Below are positions 46,708 through 58,115 of a DNA stretch of 64,000 nucleotides, piece by piece. Source of the stretch: Zea mays (Eukaryota; Streptophyta; Magnoliopsida; Poales; Poaceae); contig NC_050097.1 of NCBI RefSeq assembly GCF_902167145.1, positions 46,608,095 to 46,672,094 of the forward strand. Reading direction: 5' to 3'. The position numbers were made by a program, and so were the translations under genes. Each line of letters begins with the position of its first letter. Positions within the stretch are counted from its first letter, which is position 1. The notes under the pieces are model-generated. The model was not told the DNA's origin and did not search any database. It saw nothing but the letters and a program-made list of their open reading frames with translations.

Positions 46708-47531
46708 ATACTTTGCACACATAGCTCACTTATGTACCTTTGATCGTATCTCTTTCATGTGCTATGATTAATGTGTTTTCAAGTAAATTATTATGCTAAG
46801 TCATAGATTGAAAGGGAAATAGAGTCTTCGGCGAAGACAAGACTTCCACTTCACTCTATCGGTATTATCTACCCTTCGTCGTCACTAAGCACCATTCTTC
46901 GCTTTGGTATAATCTTCACTCACTTTCATTTGTACCTTTGGGGAGAAAGTCATAGGGTTCATATTTCACTCACAAAGTATCCGTTTTTAGCGATTCATGC
47001 CAAAGGGGGAGAAAGTATTAGCCTAAAGCAAAAGGATCGCACCACCACCAAATTCAAAAAGTTTTTAAAAGCAGTCTTTTAATTGGTATTAAAGAAGTTC
47101 TTCAATTGGCATCTTATTTTTTATATAATTTCAAATTGGTACGACCTCTTTCAAAATTGATATCTAAAACCCTTTTGACCACTAAGAGGAGAATTTCATT
47201 GGGGGAGAGTTTTGTTTAAGTCAAAGGAAAAGCATTTAAAATAGGAAGAGAAAATTTCAAATCTTGAAAATGCTTCTCACAATTTTATTCATATACCTTT
47301 GACTATTTGCAAAAGATTTTGAAAAGATTTTCCTAAAAGAATTTGCAAAAAACAAAACAAGTGGTGCAAATATGGTCCAAAATGTTAAATATCAAATCAA
47401 ACTTATATACTTAGACATGCTTTCATTTCAAAATAACTTATGCACATTTGTCAAAATGCAAACTAGTTACATTTCTACACTTTATATTTGTTTTGGTTTG
47501 TGTTGGCATCAATCACCAAAAAGGGGGAGAT
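46708..47531 (+). other. Element O 3' untranslated region and polypurine tract
   Basis: Non-coding, with the same GGGGGAGAAAGT motifs as B and C. The polypurine tract AAAAAGGGGGAGAT is at 47518-47531. Confidence 0.85.
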
Positions 47532-48761
47532 TGAAAGAGAAATAGTCTCAACATTTCCTATAATCGATTTTGGTGTTTGACGACCATCATAAACCTTGTG
47601 GAATAACCAGTTTGCCTAGTTGATCATTTCACAGGTGCATAAGTTCATCTACAACTATTCTAAATCAACTGTCTGGAATACCGTAGATTATTCCGGACAG
47701 GAGAAGCTTTTCAGAAAAACAGACCATGCGCGGACCATCCGCGACACCAAAGTATGCCTCGGACAGGAACACTGCATAAATGCAAGTCAACACTACGGAC
47801 CGTTCGATGGAAAAGCAAGCACCGTCCGAGACCAGGCGCGGACCGTCCGGCGTCAGGCGCGGACCGTCCGGCGTCAGGCGCGGACCGTCCGATCGGCACA
47901 GAACCGAAAAACACGAAGGTGACGGGTTCGGTAAAATGAATTATAGCGTCCTCGCGGACCGTCCGGGATGCACGACTGGACCGTCCGCGACTGCCTTTAT
48001 CTGACATCTGACGACACATTTAATGCATTATAGTCGTTGATATAGCCGTTGCTGCTGACCGTTGGGATTTCAGTCATTGGTGAGCAGGGGCGGACCGTCC
48101 GGACCAGGGACGCGGACCGTCCGCGGTTGGCAGAATTGGAGCAATGGCTAGAAAGTGGTTGGTGGCTATAAATACAACATCAACCACCTCCATTCAAAAC
48201 ACCCAAGCATTCCAATCCTCTACATTCAATACAAGAGCTAGCAATCCATTCCAAGACACAATCAAAGCTACCAATCTCTCCAAGTTACACAATTGAGACA
48301 AGTGATTATTAGTGTTTAGCGACTTAAGAAAGAGAGTGATCCGTGTGATATTTGTCGCTCTTGTTGCTTGGCTTTTGCAATCGTGCCTTCTTCTCTTCCC
48401 ATTCTTATTCTTCAAGTAATTTGTAATCAAAGCAAGAGACACCAATTGTGTGTTGGTCCTTGCGGGGTCTAAGTGACCCATTTAATTAAGAAGAAAACTC
48501 ACTCGGTCTAGGTGACCGTTTGAGAGAGGGAAAGGGTTGAAAGAAACCCGATCTTTGTGACCACCTCAACGGGAAGTAGGTTTAGAAGAACCAAACCTCG
48601 GTAAAACAAATCACCATGTCACACTTTTCATTTGCTTGTAATTTGTTTTCGCCCTCTCTTTCGAACTCGACTTTATTTCTAATGCTAACCCCGGCTTGTA
48701 GTTGTGCTTAAAGTTTATAAATTTCAGATTTGCCTATTCACCTCCTTTTAGGAGGCTTTCA
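47532..48761 (+). repeat. Element O 3' LTR
   Basis: 1230 bp, from TGAAAGAGAAATAGTC to AGGAGGCTTTCA. It holds three tandem GCGCGGACCGTCCG(GCGTCAG) units at about 47838-47890, where the 5' LTR has two. Colinear with the split 5' LTR and shows the empty site for the MITE at 22103. Confidence 0.94.
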
Positions 48762-49350
48762 CCAACCTTTACTAGACAAAAAAATAGGTTATGGTTTAGT
48801 TGTTCTATTGAAAATTGGCCTCACACTAGAACCAATGAATGATTTTTGCAAGTCTCGATTAGAATTTGATCTGAAAACTAATATCAACGTTAGTTTTATG
48901 TCCAACAATTAGCGTCACAAACGTGCATGAAGGTGGTCATTAGTCCTAATTAATGGCTACAACCATAATTAAAGGTTACGGGCTTTTTTAGAACACATGA
49001 TTCTCAAAACGCATGAATAGAAGAAAAAAAACAGGATTAGACTGTCTATACCAATGAAATCCTACAAGAATTTATAACATAGAAAAGTCACAAAACGTGT
49101 GTTTAAATTATGCGCAGAAAAAACATAGGAATGCAAGACATAGAAAATAAAACATGAGGTTGGGCGGGCCTCATGCTTATTTTTCTCCAAAATTGCTAAG
49201 GAGAATGTCATTCCATAGTAAAGGAATTGATAGGATTCAATCCTTTATTCCAAATGTTCTCATATGAAATTTTTCCATAGGAATTGAATCCTAGGCTGCT
49301 TTGGAATGCTGGGATTTCAGAGGAATCATACATAGATTTTACAGAAAAAT

Positions 49351-49410
49351 GGAGTAAGCGGGAAAAAAATGGAGTAAGCGGGAAAAAAATGGAGTAAGCG
49401 GGAAAAAAGT
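49351..49410 (+). repeat. 20-bp tandem repeat, three copies
   Basis: GGAGTAAGCGGGAAAAAAAT at 49351, 49371 and 49391; the third copy ends in GT. Confidence 0.95.
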
Positions 49411-49777
49411 TAATTTAAGTCGGTTTTGGGACGACTAACATAATTATTTAAATTAACTTACTATGGTTTCGAACAGCCGTTATAAATTAGCCAGGTTATT
49501 TACAATGGTTTCCTTCGACATATGAATATCACAAATTACACAACATGAATATCATATCACAGATTACGATGGTTTTCTTCAACATATTGTGTGTCTATGC
49601 GCGTGTGTGTGACATCAACATCACATCCGTTACATTATATATAGCACAGCTCAAATCAACACATCAATTTTTATCACAAAAGTCTCAATAAATAAGTCTA
49701 TTCGTAGTCACTATAGACTCCATTAACATACAAGTCTATGTACTCATACAACTCATAAATGACCAAGTCTAATACTA

Positions 49778-49985
49778 AAAGAGTTAGTGACAACAGAAAG
49801 ATGTATGTGTAAATTTGACAAGATGAACATGAATGTAGTATAGAGAAACGTGATTTAAACCAAAGGAAAGAACAAATATACCCAACAACAGACATTATGC
49901 CAGTCAATATAGTTATCACGATCGATGTAGTGCAGTTTTGTTTCTATATCGATCATCATAAAAGCGCTAGAAAAAAAGAGAAGTG
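49778..49985 (+). repeat. Left copy of a diverged ~200-bp direct repeat
   Basis: Pairs with 51735-51938. Shared blocks include GACAA(C/T)AGAAAG(A/G)TG, AAGATGAACAT, AGAAACGTGA, CATTATG(C/T)CAGTC and ATCATCATAAAAG. Both copies are followed at once by a Tourist-like terminus (GACC...). Confidence 0.75.
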
Positions 49986-50002
49986 AGCAGTCTTGTCACT
50001 AA

Positions 50003-50391
50003 GACCAACTCCAGCAGCCTCCGTATGTGGCTCCCAATCTCCTTTTGCACTGTGCACTATTCATCAGTCCAACTGACTCCGTATCCCTCTCCACAAAATG
50101 TACGCCGTGTATTTGCGCTCCCTTTTCCCATGTATTATTTCTCCTCTGCGCACATATCTGAGCAACGTAGCAATAAAAGTCTACGCTCGTAGGACCCATC
50201 TGTCATCTGTCAGTATCACTTGCATGCAGATATGGTGTGCGAGTGTGATACGGAGTCTATCTGCTGGAACGCCCGCGGTTGCGAGTGTGATACGGAGTCT
50301 ATCTGCTGGAACGCCCGCGGTTGGAGGCTCCGCAATGGTGATCGCGCCTACGTATTTTACGGATACGGAGCCACCTTTGCTGGAGTTGGTC
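50003..50391. mobile_element. Tourist-like (PIF/Harbinger) MITE
   Basis: 389 bp with terminal inverted repeats GACCAACTCCAGCA (right end TGCTGGAGTTGGTC) and extended subterminal similarity (GTGGCTCC/GGAGCCAC). TSD TAA at 50000-50002 and 50392-50394. No transposase. Confidence 0.85.
50239..50322 (+). repeat. 42-bp perfect tandem duplication inside MITE
   Basis: The unit beginning GCGAGTGTGATACGGAGTC and ending CGCCCGCGGTT occurs at 50239-50280 and again at 50281-50322 with no difference seen. Confidence 0.95.
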
Positions 50392-50819
50392 TAACAGTCC
50401 TAAAAAACATGATTGTCGTCATTCAACCGAAAAGGTCAACACTTGGACAACACTTGTTTTGGAGGTCTGCTCACCTAGAATTTGTGCACGCAAGTGCTAG
50501 AGCGCATTGCTTGTTTTTGCACCCGAACATGAGACTAGAGGACAGGAGCTGGAAGGGTGCACCAAATCAGAAGTCAGGTAACTCCTAGACATCAAACACA
50601 TAATTCTTCATGGCAAGGCGCCTAGCTCGGTGGTAGCGGTGTGCGCACATGGCACACTTTCATCTTTTTCTCAACAATTCAAGATAAACAGATAGGACCA
50701 ACCATATATTATGATACCATTACTTTACTTACTCATATGATACTAAAGAATATACAAAGCTTGTATAATATAGACTATTAAAATTATTAAATATTTATAT
50801 GACCAAGCTTTTTGGATTG

Positions 50820-51640
50820 TGAAGAGTATCGTGGTACTGGTTCTTCTCATGATTAATATCATGTTCCACACAAAACTTAGAAAAGTCATTTGAGAAATAT
50901 CCTCCCCACGATCAGACCACAAGTATTTATTTTTTTTCTCAAGTTGATTTTTCTACCTTAGCTTTATAGATCTTAAAATAATCTTCATTTTTTGATGTGA
51001 ACATGTACACGTAGAAGAATCTAGTGCAATCATCTATGAACATCATAAAATATCTTTTGCCACCATTCATCAATTGGTCATTCATTTCGCACAAATCGGA
51101 ACAAATTAGTTCTAACAGTGACAAATCTAAGGCTCGTGAGGTTACTTTGACTGCACTCATACATGGAACTTGGAATCTTTGACCAAATTAATTTTTGGGA
51201 TTACATTAATACCAACTAAGTATGTTATATAATCAAAATTTATATGATATAAACGTGAATGCCAAATATTTATCTCACTGTCAAGGCTCACATGATTCAC
51301 AGATTTAAAACAAGCATTCGATATTTGGCCTCTAGTTATGAAACTACTTGATGACATATAACTCATTACCAGCGTAAGAAACTCTATATTTGGCCTCTGG
51401 TGCATCCTATATTTCTTTGTCAGTGAACATTGTCACATGCACCAACTATAGAATGTTCCAGCATGCTAATTATTGCCCCTTAAACATAGTGTTAGCATCC
51501 TAGAGCACATGCTCGCCTTCAATAGAATGAGGTCCAGGTGTTCTAAGTTCAACAACAAAATAGCAATGTATAGCAGTTAACCATATCTTTGACGCCATCA
51601 TTTAAAGTGAGTTTCCTAAAAATATTTGGTTCCAGCATAC
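50820..51640 (-). pseudogene. Ty1/copia pol relic (pre-integrase and integrase)
   Basis: 51157-51405 encodes a pre-integrase segment (IWHSRLYHINFDYITYL). 50939-51160 encodes the integrase start (LELICSDLCEMNDQLMNGGKRYFMMFIDDCTRFFYVYMF). Stops and shifts interrupt it and both ends fade without LTRs. It is a different lineage from the SIRE-type copies nearby. Confidence 0.75.
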
Positions 51641-51734
51641 TAACAAAGCTAGCTAACGAAAAAACCTATCACGTTTTTGGATCGTTATATATTTTTGCAT
51701 TTTTAATAGTAGATTAATCCAGAAAATGGTACAA

Positions 51735-51938
51735 AAGTATTGGTGACAATAGAAAGGTGCACATGTGAATTTAGCAAGATGAACATTAGTACATAGAAAC
51801 GTGAAAGACTAAAGAAAAGAAGAAGCATACCCAAAGGTAGGCATTATGTCAGTCGAGGTAGCCGCCATAATCGATGAAGTGCATTTTTGTTGTTGCGTCA
51901 ATCATCATAAAAGAACCAGAAAGAAGAGATTAAAGTTG
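51735..51938 (+). repeat. Right copy of the ~200-bp direct repeat
   Basis: Same orientation as 49778-49985. Together they bracket the 50003 MITE and the copia relic. Confidence 0.75.
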
Positions 51939-51941
51939 TTA

Positions 51942-52067
51942 GACCGTATTCAGCATTTCACACATATGGTCACTCAAAACACTGTTTTTGCATTGTTTTG
52001 CACTGCATAGTTTGTAGAGTGGAGTTTGAATATGTAGATGGGGATAGGTAAGTTGTTGGAGATAGCC
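51942..52067. mobile_element. Possible degraded Tourist-like MITE
   Basis: 126 bp flanked by TTA (51939-51941; 52068-52070). The right end reads GTTGTTGGAGATAGCC; the left end GACCGTATTCAGCA matches its complement only partly. Its placement after the 200-bp repeat parallels the MITE at 50003. Confidence 0.45.
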
Positions 52068-52070
52068 TTA

Positions 52071-52836
52071 CTAAGTTTGGTATTGGTACATGCTACAATT
52101 GTGTTTTGGATCAAAAAAAATAAGAGGAAATAAATTTAAATGGTATAGAAGAAATATAGCATAGTTTAATAGGGCCGCAAAACCATATGTGTTACTCCTT
52201 ACTAGTGAACTGTGAAACAAAGTGCACAGTTTCAGTCTTTTGGGAGAAATTACAGTCTCTTTTCTCTTTAGAGCATGGTTTATCAGTCAATAGTTTCCAA
52301 CAACAGCACTAATGGATTAAAGCATTGATCGAAAAATCCTGTGTGAAGTAACCCAGGGAATTTGATCGAAGATGTTTAATGAGCTGAACATCTAAGTGGA
52401 GAGCTGTTGCCGTGTTGGTAGACATCAGAGTCCTAGAACATATGCATATTTAGAACCAAATAAAAGAATTGTTTAACGGTGGTATAAAGTAATCCAGGAA
52501 AAGAGCATGCTTATGAGTTCAACGAAAAAAATGCTACCTCGTTACGATTCAATGATAATCTCTATAACATATTTCAATTTAAAAATTTATCTTGGATGGT
52601 ATATATGCTAGGATAAACTGTTGTATTTTACCAAAGGCTCACAAATTATGCAGGGTAAAATCAGGTAACTTTCAGAACGAAAGAGGTCATAGGAACAAAT
52701 GATTAACCTATCCATTGCTTGGGATTAAAAGGCTTTTGTTATTGTTAGCGAACAAAAGATAGGTTACCTGCTTCTGATGTATCCAACATGTTGTACACCA
52801 ATTCTTTTGCCCATTGCAAATAGATGGAGACCACAG
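52071..52836. other. 3' flank of the aldo-keto reductase gene
   Basis: AT-rich, with no coding frame or element recognised. It must contain the 3' untranslated region of the minus-strand gene that stops at 52837; I cannot place the polyadenylation site. Confidence 0.4.
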
Positions 52837-55470
52837 CTATATTTCAATAACATCAACATCCAAGATATCCACACTGGAGATACCTTCAGGACACAGGAGA
52901 TTCTGTACTGTGACCAACTTGCGCTGTGCTATCTGACCAATCTTAAACCGATCTTCGTCACTCAATTCCCAATCGAAGATTTCAATGTTCTCCTTAAGCC
53001 TCTCCCTTTTCAAGCTCTTTGCCACCATGCTTGCACCTTGCTCGTATATCCACCTCAGTGAAATCTGGGAGCAAAAGGGGAATCAGTTCTGCTTCTAAAA
53101 TCACATAATGTTACCAAAAGAAAGCAACAGATTGGCAGTATTAATCATAGTTCTGTTACTTTTTGTTAAATCTATAAAAGACCTTTTTAATGTGCTGTTT
53201 TGTTGCCCAAATATGTATTTTTCACAGCTGAGCATATTAGGAGTCATGCCAAACCAATCAAACCTTCTATTTAACCAAAGCAAAGTGAACAATCCTCATA
53301 AAGTCATCAAAAGTACTACATCAATTCAATACATATGTGAGAGCCTTTGATGATTTGATTTTCTAGAGAAAAGTGAATTTCAACGAAAAGAGTAATATGT
53401 ACTGAGAGAATACAATTTATACCTGGGCCACTGACTTCCCTCTAGCCTTTCCAATCTCTTCCAATATGTCAGATTGTCGTACTGGATTCAGTTTAGAGAT
53501 TCTTTGGCCTCCTAGGGGAGAATAAGCCGTCACATGAATACCCTTGTCATTGCAGAACTCAATTAGTTTTTTCTGTTGCCAAGTGGGATTCAATTCAACC
53601 TGCAAAGGTTATCACATGCATGTATATCATTGATATGATATTTGAGGTGACCTGGTACTATGCTAAGCTTGAGGTTGAGGGTATAACAAATACAATCGTA
53701 TAGACATGCAAATTGACTCCAAGTTCAATATAGTAAAATTGTTTGCTTTTGCTATAACCTGAGGTATACAATATGTGGATTGGTAGCTATTGAAAAAATC
53801 GATACAACACTCCTTTTTAAAAAAATGTGAACGCTAACAGCAGGAGTCCAGAAGATTATTGCCACTAGGATTGTCCAGTTGATCAACACAAACCTGATTT
53901 ACAAATGGGGAAATTTTTGCAATGGCAAGCAGCTCCTGCAATTTCTTTGTTGTGAAATTGCTAACACCAATCATTTTAGCAAGGCCAAGTCGATGGCATT
54001 CCTCCATTGCCTGCCATACACCACTAAGGTCCATCGGCACAATGTCCTCCCTTTTCATTGGGAAGTGAGGCTTGCTAGGCTTTACAGCCATGGGCCAATG
54101 AATCAGGTACAAATCAACATATTCCATTTGAAGGTTCCTACAGATGAAGCAATAAGTATATTGCTTACCACTAATGTACATTAATCCATCGTTGTATAGG
54201 GTAATGCCAGAAACTGCAGATTTGGTTAAAGTTAAACTACAAGAACTTAATTCTAGTGCTAAATCCATTTATATGTCTGAACATACCATTGTTTTTGTAG
54301 TAACTTTTATGTCCTGACTCCTGAGATCTATGGAATATTGCAATAACAATTGATTAGCTTTTTGTGTAAACTGTAATGTTTGGTATGGGATATTTTGATT
54401 CCAAACATGTTTTTGCACTTCAGACTTCAAGACTTAAAGAAGTGAATAACCATAAACCCAAATAACTTGATTCAGACAAAAATCAGTCAATTTCAAATTC
54501 TAGTTGTGAATTGTTTCCAGCTTTAAATTCCACAATATTTGAACTATGGATTTGAACTCAAAATAACAGTTATTACCTTCGTGCCTGCAACACAGCATGA
54601 CAGCAAGTAATTAGATATGGACTGCATACAAGTTCAGAACACCAATATCTTGCATTCTAAGCAGTGTTATTAAAACTACGTTTAAACGTCAAAACTCTAC
54701 TTAGAGGTTGAAACCACGTTTTAGCGTTTTGGCGTTCTAAACTGTAAAACGCAGTGTTTTATGCATTTTAGACCATTAGCTATTTTTGGGCCCAGTCTAT
54801 TAGTTACTTTTGGGGTTCAATTCAACTCATGGGTGAAGTTTTGGTAAGCCAGTAATCTCTCTGTTTTGGTATTTAACTTTATATTATTGTCTGAAATTAT
54901 GATGTATTGGTATTTTTCCTATATTGTTTAAAACTACGTTTAAACTTTGCTTAAACGTTTAAAAGTCAAAATTTCACCCATGAGCGTTCCAACATTTTAT
55001 CGTTTTAATAACCTTGATTCTAAGTTTCTAACCTAGGTGAGAAATTGATTAAGTACTGAACATTTGATTGTGTTTATTATTAGATTAAAAATAAGAGAAA
55101 AGCAGAATCAAGCTCAAGAAACATACTTCAAGCTCTCCTTGAGGGACGGAAGCACAAGCTCAGGATGGCATTGAGTGCACCACACCTTGGATGTCACAAA
55201 CAGCTCGTCCCTGGACGCCACAAGGCCGCACGACACTGCCTCAGCCATGGCCTCGCCGACAACTCGCTCAGAGGCGTAGAGTCCCGCAGTGTCGATGTGG
55301 CGGTAGCCAAGCTCCAGCGCAGTGAGCACGGATGTCCTGACATCCTCCGCCACAAATGGGTGTGATGCTGTGCCGAGCCCCACTGCGGGCATTGGCTGCC
55401 CATTAGTGCCCACCAAGAACTCTGGAATTTTGGAGTAGCAAGTGATGCTCCTTGCTGCCGGTGATGACAT
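52837..55470 (-). CDS. Aldo-keto reductase, AKR4 type (DMAS/codeinone-reductase-like), 4 exons
   Basis: NADPH-dependent carbonyl reductase, soluble, substrate unknown. Exons 55470-55127, 54137-53894, 53599-53423 and 53064-52837 join in frame (993 nt, 330 aa, the usual AKR length). Splice sites are canonical (donors AA|GTATGT, CAG|GTTTGT, CAG|GTATAA; acceptors TGTAG|G, TTGCAG|G, TCCCAG|A). The catalytic tetrad is complete: D60 and Y65 ([14 protein letters not shown]), K95 (FVTSKVWC), H128 (YLIHWP). AKR features: [40 protein letters not shown], and [22 protein letters not shown] near the cofactor-binding end. Start MSSPAARS is chosen by family length; in-frame ATGs at 55596 and 55560 would add 42 or 30 residues. 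Resembles grass AKR4 proteins, including deoxymugineic acid synthase paralogues, but specificity cannot be read from sequence. Intron 1 holds a MITE. Confidence 0.9.
54662..55016. mobile_element. hAT-like MITE in intron 1 of the aldo-keto reductase gene
   Basis: 355 bp with an 8-bp TSD ATTCTAAG at 54654-54661 and 55017-55024. Ends are CAGTGTTATTAAAAC and, from the right, CAAGGTTATTAAAACG; internal GTTTAAACGT motifs recur in both arms. It lies well away from the splice sites. Confidence 0.85.
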
Positions 55471-57536
55471 GGCATGCCGCTCGCGTGTTTGTCTGTGCTT
55501 GTCTGGTGTGGCAAGGGCCCTGTAGAAAGTGTATGCGGTGCTGAAATTCAGGATATGCATACGGTGCCTACATGAAACAGCCTCATTAAAAACCAAACTT
55601 TACATAAATCCAACAGAATCAAAGTACCCTGGTTATAGAAGATGGACCAAGGATAGCACAAAACGTGTATGAATCGTGATGTGGATCAAAGCTAGCAAAT
55701 TTGGTGACAAAATCACAACACAGAAAATAGAAGGAAACATCACAATGGTTCAATAATTGAACAACATTTTAAATGACATTTTATGCCTTCAAATGTTTTT
55801 TTTATTTTCCTAGATCTATTATGGACTCTAAATCTACCCACCAAGCTACATATGAATAACCACGGGTGGAAATTATCGACAAGGTGAGCTCTATTGGTTC
55901 GACAGCCAGTTCGTGTGCTTCAGTAAAGCACATTATGTTCAAAGAAACAAGAACAACCAGAAACAGGCTCGTCCCGGCGCATATATTGGTAGGAATACAA
56001 CAGCAGGTCTCCTCAGTTGTGCACCTAGCGTAGCTAGAATTCTGCATCAGACTAAAAGGTAGTACAACCTATCAAATGGGATCATGGAGAAACCTGCCCA
56101 GTCGTCGTTTTTTGACCTGGTGCCGGTTATGCTGCGGCGCTGCCGCAGCCGCTTAGTGGTTAGGTATCTCTCACCCCGCCCGCCTTTCCTCACGCCGCCG
56201 CTCGCACGTGTATCGCCGGCCGCCGCTGTGCCGGCTTAGCTAGGGTAGTAGGGCTCTTTCTCCAGTCTCCACTCATGCGCTGGCACATGGCAGTGGCAAA
56301 GCCATTGGGAATTTCGACCTAGAGAGGAAGATAAGCTGACAAAGCTGAAGCGGATCGCTGGCCCAGCAGCCAATAAAGCCCATCATTCTGTTGCATGCAC
56401 TTGAGCTTTCAGCCCGGATTCTCTGGCCCAGACACGGACCATACTAGGCCAGGTAATGCATCTAGCCCATTGGACCGAGTGTACGGTATAAAGCTAAAGT
56501 TTTTTTTAATCACGCTATCACACTGGTGGAGCTATACATTTCTCAACACCAACAAAAAAAAAAGTGGAGCTATACAGGTCTGGGTCCGGTTGCCTTGGGA
56601 AAAAAGTATTATGAATATTTTATTATCTTAATATCATGATAATTTGATGATTTATTTTTATCAAAATAGCTTTAGCTTGAACAGCGGAGCTTCTCGAAGA
56701 AAACGAATTAGGCCAAGAGAAGTTGTCTACTAGTAAAGCAGGGGTTGTACGAAAACATATTCTAAAATCAAATGAGCTATTTTGTGCTTCTAGTATCTGA
56801 CGTTAGGGATGGTAGCCATCTACTTTTCTCCATTGTAAATTATAAATTATAATATTTTAATAAAAATCATTCATATACACAATTGCTCGTGTTCTGCCAC
56901 CGTTCTCAGTTCTATTCCTTATTCTGTCTTTCTCATTCACTGTCTTTCTCATTCTCCCCTCTCCGCACAGCCTCTGATCTGTCATTCTCATTCCTTATCA
57001 TGTCTTTCTCATTCTCCCCATTCTACTCTCCCTACAAAGCTCATTCTCATTCCTCCGTGAAGCCCACATCTAGCTAAAATTAAAAAATAAACATGGCCCC
57101 CAAGAGATTCGAACCCGTGACTCCTCAAACAAATACGAGTAGCTACCACTACATCATATGTGTATTTATGTCTATATTTATGACAGGAAAAACATCTATT
57201 ATATCTCTCCTCAAGCCCAATTACTGTCACCCTTGCACAATGCGTAGTAGTAGATAAGTATCACCGAGATTCTTGAATTATATTTTTGGACACAGGGAAT
57301 AGTATTTAAAGAAGAGACTTACATGCAATTTCTTTTGTTTGATTAATGTTTTCAACTTAAATTCTTTTTTACATGCGTGACATTTATTCTCCATAATATT
57401 TTTCCATGAATTTGACTTGTGAGTCATTTTCATAAACCAACGAATGAATCAATGTTTCTTACTTGGAATCTCCGAACAAACACCACTAGCAAGAGGCGCT
57501 CGCTTGTGTCGCTCATCGATGATAAGAAGAAGCTTG
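55471..57536. other. 5' flank of the aldo-keto reductase gene, no gene seen
   Basis: Should contain the promoter of the minus-strand gene, but I see no convincing TATA box. A GC-rich patch at 56100-56270, A/T runs near 56500-56600 and a pyrimidine-rich repeat at 56895-57055 are the only structure noted. Confidence 0.4.
56895..57055 (+). repeat. Pyrimidine-rich degenerate repeat
   Basis: Repeated TCTTTCTCATTCTCCCC / CTCATTCTCATTCC motifs, at least three loose copies. Low complexity. Confidence 0.6.
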
Positions 57537-58115
57537 GCGAAGTTCGACCTCTGGAAACAGTCCTACGTGGCTGCATGTGCCGCTGTGTATGACAAGTTCC
57601 GGCACAACCGTCGCTTAGACGTGGTCCAGAGCGGCTGCACCGCGCTGTCCATCGTCAAGCAGGGAGACCTCATGGTTGTCGCCAACATCGGCGACTCTCA
57701 GGTTGTTCTGAGCACTGCATCCGACGATGATGCCATCACGCCGTCCAGCTCATCGTCCATCTAAAGCACAACCTACCATGTAAGTCGCTATTGTCCGGCC
57801 ATAAATTCTTATGCGCTGGGACGATGGCCATTGCTGACGTTGTGAGTATTCTCGAACATGATGTATGTAGAGGAGTAGTGTATCTGGTGGTGCAACGTCT
57901 AGGTGTACTACCTCGTTGATGAGCCTAAGGTGCACTTCGTCCGGCAACCCAACCAAGAGTCATTGGTACTCGCCATGTCGTGCGCGTTCGACGACTACTA
58001 TATTAAGGACTGTGGCATCATCTCGGCGCCGGAGGTGACGCAGAGGAGAACCGATAGCAATGACCAGCTCATCATCCTCGCCACCGTTGGGGTAGCTTTT
58101 GTGTCGCCCTGTCTT
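57537..58115 (+). pseudogene. Protein phosphatase 2C fragment
   Basis: Middle part of a plant PP2C: FDLWKQSYVAACAAV, LDVVQSGCTALSIVKQGDLMVVANIGDSQVVLSTASDD, then after an interrupted stretch VYYLVDEPKVHFVRQPNQESLVLAMSCAFDDYYIKDCGIISAPEVTQRR and DQLIILATVGV. The N-terminal metal-binding region with the DGH motif is absent. GDSR has become GDSQ and the GDY motif reads DDY. A 1-nt loss near 57741 breaks the frame, a TAG lies just before VYYL (57900-57902), and the expected DGVWDV end is lost. 57780-57890 may be a former intron. Non-functional as a phosphatase. Confidence 0.8.

Larger units (their letters stand above)
12243..48761 (+). mobile_element. Element O: SIRE-type Ty1/copia, host of nested insertions A, B, C
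   Basis: The perfect 5-bp TSD CCAAC (12238-12242; 48762-48766) brackets a 36.5-kb interval. Removing A (13118-22052), the hAT-like MITE (22103-22642), B (25899-35320) and C (36801-45899) with their duplicated target sites leaves one element of about 8.8 kb: LTR of about 1234 bp, iMet-type primer site, gag, pol, long 3' untranslated region, AAAAAGGGGGAGAT polypurine tract and LTR of 1230 bp. Frameshifts, stops and an integrase deletion show it is dead. Confidence 0.93.
48779..50002. other. Low-copy flank, no gene seen
   Basis: AT-rich DNA without a recognisable coding frame. Contains a 20-bp triple repeat (49351-49410), an imperfect internal duplication around 49502-49585 (AATGGTTT(C/T)CTTC(G/A)ACATAT and ATGAATATCA), and the left copy of a 200-bp direct repeat (49778-49985). 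Confidence 0.5.

Noticed and set aside
50098..50588. Plus frames with repeated ECDTESICWNARG-type residues
   Set aside because: Created by the 42-bp duplication inside the Tourist-like MITE.
55802..56047. 81-codon minus frame upstream of the reductase gene with a hydrophobic stretch
   Set aside because: No family resemblance, no start context and no partner exon; likely chance in the 5' flank.
57095..57150. AGATTCGAACCCGTGAC resembles a tRNA B box/T-loop
   Set aside because: No matching acceptor stem, D-arm or anticodon arm at tRNA spacing; this string is common in grass repeats.
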